This document shows, one piece after another, positions 34,848 through 45,000 of a stretch of DNA of 64,000 nucleotides (positions within the stretch are counted from its first letter, which is position 1; each line of letters begins with the position of its first letter). This DNA is from Rufibacter latericius. Lineage in GTDB: Bacteria > Bacteroidota > Bacteroidia > Cytophagales > Hymenobacteraceae. The stretch is taken from assembly GCF_003721515.1 (NCBI RefSeq), contig NZ_RJJD01000003.1:1-64000 (forward strand), written 5' to 3'. Position numbers and translations under genes: made by a program. The notes under the pieces were generated by a model. The model saw only the letters and a list, made by a program, of their open reading frames with translations. It searched no databases and was not told the origin of the DNA.

Positions 34848-36416
34848 TTACTTTTTCAGGATCAGGCTGCTGTAAGCAGGAACCACTACCTGGTTTTTGC
34901 CCACTTTTGCTTTTTTGCTTTGGAAATGTACCTTGCCATAGGCCTGCAGGTTTTCTGGCAAATCAACACTGATCTCGTTTTGGGTGATGTTGTGCAACAC
35001 CAGCACTGACTCGCTTTCCTGAGTTCTGGTGAAGGCGCTAAGGCCTGGATTACCCAATTGTTGCGGCACCACGTCTCCGTAGGTAAGGGCTTTGCTGTTG
35101 TTCCTCAGGTTGATGAACGTCTTGTAATGGTTGTAGATGGAGTTTTTGTCTTTCATCTGCATAGCGGCCGGAGCTACCGTGGCCTCTGTGGTGTTCACCG
35201 GTTTCATCCAGGTCGTGCGGCTTTTGTCTTTCGCCTGGACATCCCAAAGGAACGGCTCTCTGATTTGCTCATCTGGTTTCTTTCCGGTCATGCCAATTTC
35301 CTCGCCGTAGTACAGGTAAGGAGACCCGGGCAAAGTCAACAGCAGGGAAGCAGCCATTTTGGCTTTGTTTACATCGTTGTTCAAGGTGCTCATGATCCGG
35401 TTCTGGTCATGGTTGCTCAGGATAGTAGCGTCAACGAAATCGGGGTTTACTGATTTATAGAAGTTGGTGATCTGCGCGTGTTTGATGGCCAGAGAATCAC
35501 CTCTTCCCTGGTTCAAAGCCTTGGCAATGTCCCAGCTCATCTCGAAGTTGAATAAAGCGGGTAACCCTTTCAGGTAAGGCGCCACAATGTCAGACGGAGC
35601 CCATACCTCTCCTACCAAATACACGTCTTTGTTCGCCTTCAGCATCTCGTTCCGGAAATACACCCACCAGTTATGGTTATCCTGCGGACGCTCATCGGGG
35701 AAGATATGGCGGGCAGCATCCAAACGGAAACCATCTACCCCCACTTCGGTGAACCAGAACCGCCCGATTTTGAAAACCTCTTCCCGCAACTTGGGGCTAT
35801 CGAAGTTCAGATCAGGCATGCCTGAATAGAAGTAGCCGTAATAAAGGTAATCACTACCGTCTACTTTATGCCAGTGCTGGGTGTTGAAGGAGTCGGCTCC
35901 GGTGGTTTTTCCCTCTTTTTGGGTTTGTGGATCGTTTTTATGCGTCCAGACGAAGTAGTCGCGGTACGGGCTGTTCTCGTTTTTTGCGGCATCAATAAAC
36001 CAGGGATGTTTGTTGGAGGAATGGTTCAACACCATGTCCATTACCACTTTGATGTTCCGTTTATGGGCCTGGTTGATGAACTCCTTGAAATCGGCCATGG
36101 TCCCGTAATCTGGGTGAATGCCGTAGTAGTCCGTCACATCGTATTTGTGGTAAGATGGCGATGGATTCATGGGCATCAGCCAAACCGCTTCTACCCCCAG
36201 GTTTTTGAGGTAGTCCAGTTTGGAGATCATGCCCTTAATGTCACCAATGCCGTCCCCGTTTGAATCAGCGAAAGATTGCACGAAGATTTCATAGGTGATG
36301 CCGCGGGGCCATTGACTTGCCTTGCTTTGCTGCGCTTGAACCTCCTGCATTGGCGTGAACGCCGAGAAAAAGAGGGAAGCACCGAGGAACAATTTGGAAA
36401 GGGTTGGTTTTTTCAT
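34848..36416 (-). CDS. Secreted GH13 alpha-glucosidase / amylase
   Basis: 522 residues. Signal peptide about 1-28 (ending VQAQ). The domain opens GITYEIFVQSFADSNGDGIG with a calcium-site pattern. Four signatures are present: MDMVLNHSS (126-134), VDGFRLDAARHI with nucleophile Asp233, YLVGEVWAP with Glu270, and ILSNHDQNR with Asp337. It resembles GH13 members acting on short oligosaccharides such as oligo-1,6-glucosidases and extracellular alpha-amylases, and exact specificity is not readable. Probably periplasmic. A 15-base palindrome AGCACCTTAGGTGCT (36453-36467) lies 36 bases before the start and may be an operator or fortuitous. The gene upstream (36535-38778) is a related, longer enzyme on the same strand. 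Confidence 0.88.
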   Translation of the reverse strand: MKKPTLSKLFLGASLFFSAFTPMQEVQAQQSKASQWPRGITYEIFVQSFADSNGDGIGDIKGMISKLDYLKNLGVEAVWLMPMNPSPSYHKYDVTDYYGIHPDYGTMADFKEFINQAHKRNIKVVMDMVLNHSSNKHPWFIDAAKNENSPYRDYFVWTHKNDPQTQKEGKTTGADSFNTQHWHKVDGSDYLYYGYFYSGMPDLNFDSPKLREEVFKIGRFWFTEVGVDGFRLDAARHIFPDERPQDNHNWWVYFRNEMLKANKDVYLVGEVWAPSDIVAPYLKGLPALFNFEMSWDIAKALNQGRGDSLAIKHAQITNFYKSVNPDFVDATILSNHDQNRIMSTLNNDVNKAKMAASLLLTLPGSPYLYYGEEIGMTGKKPDEQIREPFLWDVQAKDKSRTTWMKPVNTTEATVAPAAMQMKDKNSIYNHYKTFINLRNNSKALTYGDVVPQQLGNPGLSAFTRTQESESVLVLHNITQNEISVDLPENLQAYGKVHFQSKKAKVGKNQVVVPAYSSLILKK

Positions 36417-36452
36417 TCGGGGTTAGGGGTTTTGATTTGAAGAAATAATGGA

Positions 36453-36467
36453 AGCACCTTAGGTGCT
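36453..36467. promoter_or_regulatory. Palindrome upstream of a GH13 gene
   Basis: AGCACCTTAGGTGCT, arms of 7 bases around a single T. Not related to the AAATCGATTT sites. Position suits an operator, but it is a single instance. Confidence 0.25.
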
Positions 36468-36534
36468 GCGGAAGAATAATTCAAAGGAGCATTTTCCCTC
36501 AGGAGACACTTCCACGCTCCCGAGGGGAAAATTT

Positions 36535-38778
36535 TTAGTGGGTTACCACCAAACGCTTCATGGTTTCCAGCCCACCTGATTTCACTTTCAGAAAGTAGAT
36601 GCCGTTGGTCCAAGCCTGCGTATCAAAAGTATGCGTGCTGCCGTTCATCTGTTCTAACTTAAACAATCGGCCGGCTGCATCATACACGGTGATGGTACCT
36701 CGTGCGCTGGCCTTCATGTCTAAGGAAAGGCTTACTTTTCCCGAGGTTGGGTTAGGGTACAGTTGCACTGGCAAACTATCTTTCTCATCAGCAATTCCGG
36801 TGGTGGTTTGGGAAAGGCGCAAAATCCAGGTTTGGTCCTGGTTGAGAGAACCACCTGAAACTGACCAGTTGCTAAAAGCACCCTGACCGTTGATGGTTAC
36901 CGTGCCCATGTTCTGGTTTGAATACAGGTCCTGCACCGAGTAGCTGCCCGCCGGCAATGAAGAAACCGCCATGGAAAGAACCGGGCTTGAAACAGCAGCA
37001 CTACCAAAGTTGGAAACCACTACCACCGCTTCTCTCTCAAATACCCGTGCATAACTCAGCACCGAGGAGTTTGCGGAAGTCACATCTTGGTGATAGCCTT
37101 TTCTGAGGGACGGCTGTGCCTGCCGTATGCGGATCAGCTTTTTGTAATGGTTCAGCAGAGAGGCAGGATCGCTTTCCATGGTTTGCACGTTGAATTGGGC
37201 AAAGTTGGAATTTACCGCCCGCCAGGGAGAACCGGTAGTGAACCCGGCATTAGCCCCCTGCGTCCACTGCATGGGTTTGCGTTTGTCTTCATCTACCCCG
37301 GAGCCCAGCATGCCTACTTCTTCGCCATAATACAGAAACGGAACACCCGGCATGGTCAGGTAAAGGGCCGCAGCTTGCTTCATGTGCGCCAGATTGCTTC
37401 CTAACTCGCCCATCACTCTGTTCTGGTCATGGTTGGTAAGGAAGGTCCCGTACTGGAGCTTTGGATACACTCTGTTCACCAGACTTAACTGGTTGCGCAA
37501 CCCCGTAGGATTATTGTCTCTCACCGATGAAAGTATAGAAGAAGCTAAATCAAATTCGAAAGCTACATCCAAGCGGTTGTTCTGCACATAAGGAACAACC
37601 GCCGCCGTGTTCGACCAAGCTTCGCCAATGGTAAAAGCATCAGCTTTTGCGGTTTTCACCACATCATGGAATTCATGGAAAAGTTCCAGCGTTTCGGGAG
37701 TGTTTTCTACAGTGCTTCCGTTTTCGTCCAGATACTTCACGGCATCAATGCGGTACCCGTCTACGCCTTTGTTCAGCCAAAACCGAGTCACATCCCACAT
37801 GGTGCTTTTCAATTGGGCATTGCTCCAGTTCAGGTCGGGCATGCCACTGTAAAAAATACCGTAGTAGTACTTCCCATTTTTCTGGTGCCATACATTTTGG
37901 CCAACAGGTCCCGTGAATCCGGGATGGGTATCTGACCAGATGTACCAGTTGCGGTAGGTGTTGGTAGTATTGCTGCTGGATTGAGTAAACCAGGGATGCT
38001 GGTCAGAAGAGTGGTTCATCACGAAGTCAATGATGACCTTGATGCCTCTTGCGTGGGCGGCATCCAAAAAAGCCTCAAATTCAGCCATCGTTCCATAATC
38101 TGGTTCGGTGGCGTAATAATTGGTGACATCATACCCATGGTAACTGGGCGATTCCATCATGGGCATCAGCCAAAGCGCGGTTACGCCTAAATCGGTGTTG
38201 GTGTTAGGGTTGCCGTCATTAAGGTAATCCAGCTTTTCCATCAGTCCTCTGAAGTCACCTTTGCCATCTCCATTACTGTCTTTGAAACTGCGCACGAACA
38301 CTTCATAGAACACGGCATCGTTCCACCAATAGGTGCTGTAATCTGTCTGCGGAACGGTGACTTCATTTGTCTCGCACGTACCAAAGAAGTAAGAAGGTGT
38401 TCTGGTGACGGCGGCCGTTGCATCAACGGTCCGGTTAAAATTTCCGGCTCCGTCATTTAATCCACAGGCGCCAGGTACTATCTCGGCCCCGGCCCAACTG
38501 TTGCCATTGATGAACTTGTAATGGAACAAACCGCCGGTGGGCAGGGTAACAGTGGTTTCATAGGTACCGTCCTTATCGAGGTCGGTGAGGGCAAGGGTAG
38601 CAGGGTTCCAATCAGAGGCTCCACCAGCCAGAGCCTGGAAGTTCCCCGCCACGTGAACGCCATTGGGGGAAACGGTCTGCTGGCTCATGTTCACTCTCAA
38701 AGTAAGTTGTACCTGTTGGGCCATTGCTCCGTAAAGCGGGGCAAGTACAAATAAAAGGCAAGGGTAAATTCTTTTCAT
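36535..38778 (-). CDS. GH13 amylase with N-terminal CBM and type IX sorting domain
   Basis: 747 residues. Signal peptide 1-20. Residues 22-120 form a beta-sandwich resembling starch-binding CBM20/48 modules (VHVAGNFQAL, DWNP, FHYKFINGNSW). The GH13 barrel covers about 150-600 with VIIDFVMNHSS, VDGYRIDAVKYL (nucleophile Asp345), FTIGEAW (Glu386) and FLTNHDQNR (Asp451). The last 75 residues, from YPNPTSGKVSLSL, are a type IX sorting tail ending MKRLVVTH. The enzyme is thus likely exported across the outer membrane and anchored or released, the outermost amylase of this locus. Gap to the next gene upstream carries a terminator, so it has its own promoter. Confidence 0.9.
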   Translation of the reverse strand: MKRIYPCLLFVLAPLYGAMAQQVQLTLRVNMSQQTVSPNGVHVAGNFQALAGGASDWNPATLALTDLDKDGTYETTVTLPTGGLFHYKFINGNSWAGAEIVPGACGLNDGAGNFNRTVDATAAVTRTPSYFFGTCETNEVTVPQTDYSTYWWNDAVFYEVFVRSFKDSNGDGKGDFRGLMEKLDYLNDGNPNTNTDLGVTALWLMPMMESPSYHGYDVTNYYATEPDYGTMAEFEAFLDAAHARGIKVIIDFVMNHSSDQHPWFTQSSSNTTNTYRNWYIWSDTHPGFTGPVGQNVWHQKNGKYYYGIFYSGMPDLNWSNAQLKSTMWDVTRFWLNKGVDGYRIDAVKYLDENGSTVENTPETLELFHEFHDVVKTAKADAFTIGEAWSNTAAVVPYVQNNRLDVAFEFDLASSILSSVRDNNPTGLRNQLSLVNRVYPKLQYGTFLTNHDQNRVMGELGSNLAHMKQAAALYLTMPGVPFLYYGEEVGMLGSGVDEDKRKPMQWTQGANAGFTTGSPWRAVNSNFAQFNVQTMESDPASLLNHYKKLIRIRQAQPSLRKGYHQDVTSANSSVLSYARVFEREAVVVVSNFGSAAVSSPVLSMAVSSLPAGSYSVQDLYSNQNMGTVTINGQGAFSNWSVSGGSLNQDQTWILRLSQTTTGIADEKDSLPVQLYPNPTSGKVSLSLDMKASARGTITVYDAAGRLFKLEQMNGSTHTFDTQAWTNGIYFLKVKSGGLETMKRLVVTH

Positions 38779-38973
38779 AAAAATCAGATAAAGGAAAACA
38801 AAAGGAGGCCTACTATCTTAAAAAAAACCAGCCTTTAACTGGTTTTAAGGCTTTAGAAACCCACTTTAATTAAGCTTTTGTTTAGGACCTATTTTCTTGA
38901 AAACAGCCTTAAAATAGATGTATCTTCTAGGCTCTCAGGTTTCTTGAAGGAAGGTTCTCTTTTGGTAAAAAGA

Positions 38974-39014
38974 GTAGAGGCTATCTCATCTTTAAAATTT
39001 GAGATAGCCTCTAC
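38974..39014 (-). terminator. Terminator at the end of the susCDE-like operon
   Basis: GTAGAGGCTATCTCA pairs with TGAGATAGCCTCTAC around an 11-base loop. On the minus strand it is followed by TCTTTTT, 28 bases past the SusE-like stop. A dispersed palindrome copy sits just beyond at 38881-38914. Confidence 0.9.
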
Positions 39015-39042
39015 AGGTTCATACTACAGGTAAGGTGACGCC

Positions 39043-40506
39043 TTATATCTTGGTAAGCGTATAAGATCCGTTACCAACAGTGAAGTCAACATCAATTCTG
39101 TAGGTTCCCTCGGCTAAGCCAGTTGTTCTGAAGTCTTCACCACTTCCCTGAGGAGCAAAATTGCCTTTTGCGGGTGTTCCTGAACCGAAGGCCCACTTAT
39201 CTCCATATTGATTATATTCAGGGAGAATCAGATATGGACTGTCCGCTTTCAGAGGAATTGTAATGGAATATTTACCCTCAGCGGTTTTGGTAAAATCCTG
39301 ACCAGAAGTAACACCCCAGTCACCTGGCGTAGCACCACCTACAATCACGATTTTATTACCCAGAGTAAATCCTGGCTGACCAAAAGTAGAAACGGATACT
39401 CTAGCTGGGTTAGTTTGGCCATCCCAAACGGTAGATTGAACAAAGCCATATCTGTTTTTTCCTGTTGCAGAGGCATCATCTTTTACCACCACATACTCCA
39501 CGCCGGTTTTCTTAGGAACAGCTGCAGCCAGCTTTTTATCAAAGGCCACCATTTTGTACCCATTGGCTACGCTTGTAGCGCCTTTCTCCACTACGTAATA
39601 GTTGCCGCTGGTTGCATCAAGTGAGTTATCAAGTGTAGCAACTACAGTGAGCATTCCAGATTTAACGGCCTCTGATGGAATATTGAGGATTTCTCCTCCA
39701 GTTACAGTTGGAGTAACTGTTGGTTGGTCTCTCCAGTTAAAGGCAGTAATGGAGATAGTGCTCTCACCATTATATTTAATGTTAGAACCTTCAGCACCGG
39801 TAGCAGTAGCTAATTGTTTGTCCCAATTTCCGCGGGTGATTTTGAATTCATCCCCAGATTCCAGGTGCATGGCAATTTCATAACAAGTTGCACTCAGACG
39901 GGTAAACGTGTGAGGGTTACCTGTTCCGCCGCCATCCCAATCTTTTCCTCCTTCTCTGGTGCCAAAGCTACCAGTCAGATAAATTGTGTTATCGTTGGCT
40001 GGTAAACTTTCTCCCTCTGGCACATACAATCTAATCCAAACTGTTTTACCATTTGGCAGGTTGTTGGTGTAGGTACAGAAAACGGGAGCCACATTGTTGA
40101 TCACGTTGATATCATAGGTCCCAACACTCTGCTCTCCGTTTTTGGCAATCATTCTGTAGTTCACGGTATACAAACCTGATGGAGCAACATTGTTACCTGG
40201 AAAAGGCACGGTCATGTTAACTCTATTCAGATTTTCAGCAGTGATTTTGTTCAGGCTGTTGGTAGCAATTACTGTAGTCGAACCTTTTGGAGTGACTTCT
40301 ACAATCACTCTTTCCAGGTCTGTACCAGCAGCGGTAAATGAAACCGGCACAAAAGCATTTGCATCAGATACCACCACCAAGTCATAGGCTTGGTTACGCA
40401 GTTCCTCAAAGGAAGGCTCTACCTCATCCTCGCTGCAGCCTACAATGAACAAGCTCAAGAAGAAGCTGAAAAACAAAAAAGGACTTTTAAAATTTCTCAT
40501 ATACAT
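39043..40506 (-). CDS. SusE/SusF-like outer-membrane starch-binding lipoprotein
   Basis: 487 residues. Signal peptide with lipobox SLFIVGC, lipidated Cys24, then acidic residues (SEDEVEPSFEE) typical of a surface export signal in this phylum. The rest is built of beta sandwiches: an Ig-like N-domain with a PKGSTT segment, a module at 172-261 (TIYLTGSFG, FKITRGNWDK), and a C-terminal SusE-type repeat with GATPGDWG. No catalytic motif. It would hold starch at the cell surface next to SusD. Position after susD with a 13-base gap and a terminator after it makes it the operon's last gene. The 172-261 module is closely similar to the esterase N-domain. Confidence 0.85.
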   Translation of the reverse strand: MYMRNFKSPFLFFSFFLSLFIVGCSEDEVEPSFEELRNQAYDLVVVSDANAFVPVSFTAAGTDLERVIVEVTPKGSTTVIATNSLNKITAENLNRVNMTVPFPGNNVAPSGLYTVNYRMIAKNGEQSVGTYDINVINNVAPVFCTYTNNLPNGKTVWIRLYVPEGESLPANDNTIYLTGSFGTREGGKDWDGGGTGNPHTFTRLSATCYEIAMHLESGDEFKITRGNWDKQLATATGAEGSNIKYNGESTISITAFNWRDQPTVTPTVTGGEILNIPSEAVKSGMLTVVATLDNSLDATSGNYYVVEKGATSVANGYKMVAFDKKLAAAVPKKTGVEYVVVKDDASATGKNRYGFVQSTVWDGQTNPARVSVSTFGQPGFTLGNKIVIVGGATPGDWGVTSGQDFTKTAEGKYSITIPLKADSPYLILPEYNQYGDKWAFGSGTPAKGNFAPQGSGEDFRTTGLAEGTYRIDVDFTVGNGSYTLTKI

Positions 40507-40519
40507 ACTGTTTTAAAGC

Positions 40520-42004
40520 TTAATAACCTGGATTTTGAACCAATGTCCGGTTGTTGGCAATAGCCTCAGCAGGAATTGGGAAAAGCTTATAAGTGTCTGC
40601 ACTAGCCGCTTTGAAGGCACGTGGAGCGGTGAAAGTCCCGAAACGGATCATATCCTGACGACGGTGACCTTCCCAGGCAAGTTCCCTACCTCTCTCGTCA
40701 TACACTTCATTCAAGGTTAAAGTACCTGAGAAATCTGCCAGACCAGCCCGGTTTCTAACCTGATCCACCAGTTCTCTGGCAGTAGCTTCAGAACCTCCGC
40801 TTCTCAGCAAAGCCTCAGCTTTGGTTAACAGCACATCTGCGTAACGGAATACAGGGAAGTCATTAGAGGAGCTGTTTCCTGGCTCAAACGGAGGAACAGG
40901 AAGGAACTTGGCGTTTCTGGCACCTTCTGACTGACCGGCACTGGTGAGGGAAGAAAGGGTAGAAGTGTAGGTTACACCGCCTGGCTGAGGACCAACCAAC
41001 CACTGTTTCCTACGAAGGTCATCATTGCTGTACTTGCTAAGGAAGTCCTGGTGAACAGTTGCTCCATTCCAGGCACTGAATCCAAACAAGGCATTGCCAT
41101 GCGGCCCCTGTAAAGTACGGATACCAATGATGTTACGAGGAGCGCTCAAGGCATCTACATACACCGCTAAAATCACTTCCTGGTCATCTAATCTGTCTCC
41201 AAAAACAGGGCTCGCACCTGCATTGGTGTACAAATTTTGGGTTAAGTTAAAACCACCTTCGTTGATAATTTTATCTGAGGCTGCGATAGCTTCTGTCCAG
41301 CGTGGGGTACCTGTGTACACTTCGGCGTTCAGATACACTTTCGCTAACAGAGCGTAGGCTGCCCATTTGTTAAAACGACCGTAGAACTGACCACCTTTAG
41401 TAGCAGGGAGAAACTCTACGTTATCCTGGATTTCTTTAACAATGAAGTTGAAAACTTCAGCGCGGGGCGTTTGAGGAATCTGGTCTACCGTAACGTTGTT
41501 TTGGGTATAGAATGGGATGTTTCCCCATCCGTCCATCAGCATATAGTAGAAGTAGGCTCTTAGTATTCTTGCCTCGGCAATTCTAGATTGGTCTGCGTTC
41601 GCATTTTCCAGCAACTCAATTGCCAGGTTGGCTTTGAAAACGCTTCTATACAACCAGTTCCAGGTATTACCGATGAACTCCTGAGATCCGGTCCAGGTGT
41701 GTTGGTACATGGCACGCCAGATACCGTTGTCATTCCAACCTCCGTCATCGCGGGTAGGAACAACCATTTCATCGGTAGAAGTCTCATTCAGGTCATACCA
41801 GCCTCTGTCTGCGCCGGCAATCCCTTTTCCGTTCCAGTCACCCCTTACCTCATTGTAAATACTCGCCAGGGCAGCGTTGATTCCCGCGTCAGTGGCATAG
41901 AACTCATCAGCAACCTGTGTGCCGTAAGTGCCCTCCTCTAAATCAGTACAACCTACGTAGGTGACTGATGCGGCAACCAAAAGTGAATAAATTATTTTTT
42001 TCAT
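40520..42004 (-). CDS. susD: SusD/RagB-family starch-binding lipoprotein
   Basis: 494 residues. Signal peptide with lipobox SVTYVGC, then TDLEEGTYG. The fold is made of TPR-like helices with the family marks AEARILRAYFYYMLMDGWGNIPFY and FRYADVLLTKAEALLRSG, and the end reads LFPIPAEAIANNRTLVQNPGY. It caps the SusC barrel and delivers maltodextrins. Symbol given by position and family, since specificity for starch is inferred from the surrounding amylases and the SusE-like partner. It lies 68 bases after susC and 13 before susE, which makes one operon. Confidence 0.93.
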   Translation of the reverse strand: MKKIIYSLLVAASVTYVGCTDLEEGTYGTQVADEFYATDAGINAALASIYNEVRGDWNGKGIAGADRGWYDLNETSTDEMVVPTRDDGGWNDNGIWRAMYQHTWTGSQEFIGNTWNWLYRSVFKANLAIELLENANADQSRIAEARILRAYFYYMLMDGWGNIPFYTQNNVTVDQIPQTPRAEVFNFIVKEIQDNVEFLPATKGGQFYGRFNKWAAYALLAKVYLNAEVYTGTPRWTEAIAASDKIINEGGFNLTQNLYTNAGASPVFGDRLDDQEVILAVYVDALSAPRNIIGIRTLQGPHGNALFGFSAWNGATVHQDFLSKYSNDDLRRKQWLVGPQPGGVTYTSTLSSLTSAGQSEGARNAKFLPVPPFEPGNSSSNDFPVFRYADVLLTKAEALLRSGGSEATARELVDQVRNRAGLADFSGTLTLNEVYDERGRELAWEGHRRQDMIRFGTFTAPRAFKAASADTYKLFPIPAEAIANNRTLVQNPGY

Positions 42005-42072
42005 GGGAAATTCTTAGAGTTTCTTTTTCAATAATATCTAACACAAAGTCAGACGGTTGAATTCATTGGTTT

Positions 42073-45000
42073 TTAGAAAGTTGCATTGATTCCCACAGCA
42101 AAGTTGCGGGTACGTGGATAGATACCATAATCAATACCAAAACCGCTTCCTCCTGTTGAACTTACCTCTGGGTCAATACCAGTATAGTCTGTGATGACAA
42201 ACAAGTTATTGGCGGTGAAGGAAAGTCTCAGGTTCTTAATGGCTCCCATTTTGGCTTTGTTGAAGTTATAGCCAACGGTAAGGTTTTCAAGACGGGCAAA
42301 GTCACCATCCTCTAACCAAAGGTCAGTGGCATAGGTCAAATTCTGCAGACCAAGATCCAAAGAGCTTTGTAACACGTTCACCTGTCCTAATTGGCTCAAG
42401 GTGCTCAAAGTCGCTTTTCTGGCATTAAAGATTTTATGGCCATGGGCACCTCTGAAAACCAGGTTCATATCAAAGTTTTTGTATCTGGCAGATGGCGTGA
42501 AAGCCCAGGTGAATTTAGGCAATGCCTGACCAGCAATGTAACGGTCTGGGTTTTCTCTATTACCGTCTGAGATAACACCATCTCCGTTCAAGTCATCAAT
42601 GATCTGGTTTCCGTTCTCATCAATACCAGCGTGCTTGAACAGGTAGAAGGTACCCAACTGCTGGCCAATGATCAGGTGAGAGATGGCATTATTGGTCGAA
42701 CCAACACCGGTTGTACCGCCAGAACCCCAAACCACAAAATTAGTAGTCAACGGAATTCCGTTTAAAGTTCCGCTCAGCTCCTTAACTTCAGTTCTGTTGG
42801 TGGTTAGGTTACCCGCCAAGTTCAGGGAGAAATCTTCTTTGTCAATCAAAGCATAAGACAATCCAAGCTCTGCACCTTTGTTAAGGATTTCACCAATATT
42901 AGCCTTTATTGATCCAAAAGGGTATGGAGGCTGCGGCACTGCGTAGTCAAACAACAGGTCGCTGGTTCTGCCATAATAGAAATCCAATGAACCGGAAAGT
43001 CTGCTGCCACCAAAGAAACCGAAGTCAATACCGGCATTGTACATCTTTTTCACTTCCCAACGCAGGTCAGCATTTTCGTTCTGGGTGATAGCGAAGTTAG
43101 GGATTAGCGTACCGCCGAAGAAAGCTGTTCCGGCGTTATTGGCCAAACGAACAGAGTTCAACGGGCCCAGGCCTTGCTGATTACCAGTTTCCCCGTAACC
43201 CACTCTCAGTTTTAAGTCATTGATAACGGTAAGGTCACGCATGAAAGCTTCATCTGAGATTCTCCAGGCACCGGAGAAAGCGAAGAAGTTAGCCCATTTG
43301 TTGTTTTCACCAAACACAGAAGATCCGTCTCTTCTGAAGCTTCCGCTAAAGATATATCTGTCTTTAAAGGAGTAGTTGGCTCTTCCCAGGAAAGAGGCAA
43401 GGGTTCTGTCGTTTTTAAAAGAAGTGATGTTGCCTTGCTGGAATAAGTTAGGATCTGCAGAAGCCAGAGAGCTAAGGTTATTTTCATTGTCAATTAAGAA
43501 ACCTCTTGCTGTGGCGCTATATCCATCATAAATCTGCTTCTGGTACTCATACACCCCAATGAAATCCAGGTGGTTGTCACCAAAATCAGTTTTATAGTTT
43601 ACAAAGGCGTTGAACAACTTCTCATCTGAGTTATTGGTAGTTTTGGTAGCGATACCATCCGGCAGGTTGTTCAGGAAAGCGTCTCTTTCCTCCCCAGTCA
43701 GGTTGGCTGGCACTTCACCCAGGTTGCGGGCACCTTCAACGGTTGTTCTGGCAGAAGTGTACCCTTCATACAGACGGTCAGTCCTTCTCCAGGAGCCAAA
43801 CACCCCAGCGCTTAAACCACCAATAATTCTGTATTCAGCTCGCAGACTCCCGAACAGGTTATTTGTTCTGTCACCGTCCACAATCTCATTGGTTCTAGCT
43901 ACCGGGTTCAGGTATCCAAAGCTTTGCGGATCCAGGAAATAAGGACCCGTGTCTTTGTACAATGGCTCATCTGTATAGATAGGGTCTGTAGGACGGCGGT
44001 TGGTTGCCTCCCCTATTCTGCTTCCATTGTTGTACTCATTGTTCCTAACCGAGGCATTCAGGTTGAAGTCTAAGTTAAGCTTGTCTTTCAATGCTTTCTG
44101 GCTACCCTGGAAACGGCCGATGTAGTTATCATAGCTGGAATTCTTGATGATACCTTGTTGCAGGATTCCGGTCAAAGAAGTTCTGTAAGTAAAAGTTTCA
44201 CTACCACCGGCTACAGCCACATTGTGCGTCTGGGTATAACCTCTGCGGGTGATTTCATCAAACCAGTTGGTGTTTCCACCATAGTCATTGAAGTTAATTC
44301 CTCTTGCCTCAGCCGCAGCTCTGTATTCTGAGCCATTCAGCATATCGTATTTCTTGGCGATTACGTCCATAGAGCCTACGCCGCTATATTCAACGGAAGT
44401 TTCACCGGCTCTCCCTTTTTTGGTAGTTACCAACACAACCCCGGCCGCACCTCTTGAACCGTAGATAGCGGTAGCAGAAGCATCTTTCAAAATTTCAATA
44501 GAGCTGATCTCGCTGGGTGGAATCTGGTTCAACAAGCCAAGGTCACCCTGGATACCATCCACAACCACCAACGGGTCATTTCCACCGATCAAAGAAGTAA
44601 TCCCTCTGATCCGGATGTTAGGGTTCTGGCCCGGCTCACTACCTACCTGGTTGATGTTCACCCCAGCGGCTCTACCAGCAATTTGCTGCAGTGGGCTTGT
44701 TACCGGCCCGGCGTTGAAGTCTTTCTCATCAATGGAAGCAACAGAACCGGTCAAGTCTCTTTTGTTTTGCGTACCGTAACCAACTACCACAACCTCTTCC
44801 AAGGCTTTGGCATCGGTCAGCAGGTTTACATTCAAGGTAGACTGCGCTCCTACTGGTACCTCCTGGGTTATATACCCAATATAAGAGAACACCAAGGTTC
44901 CGGCACTACCGGTTACCGGAATAGAATAGGCACCGTTCACGTCAGTGGCTGTAGCGGTAGTGGTACCTTTCAGTACAACCGATACACCAATCAGTGGAGA

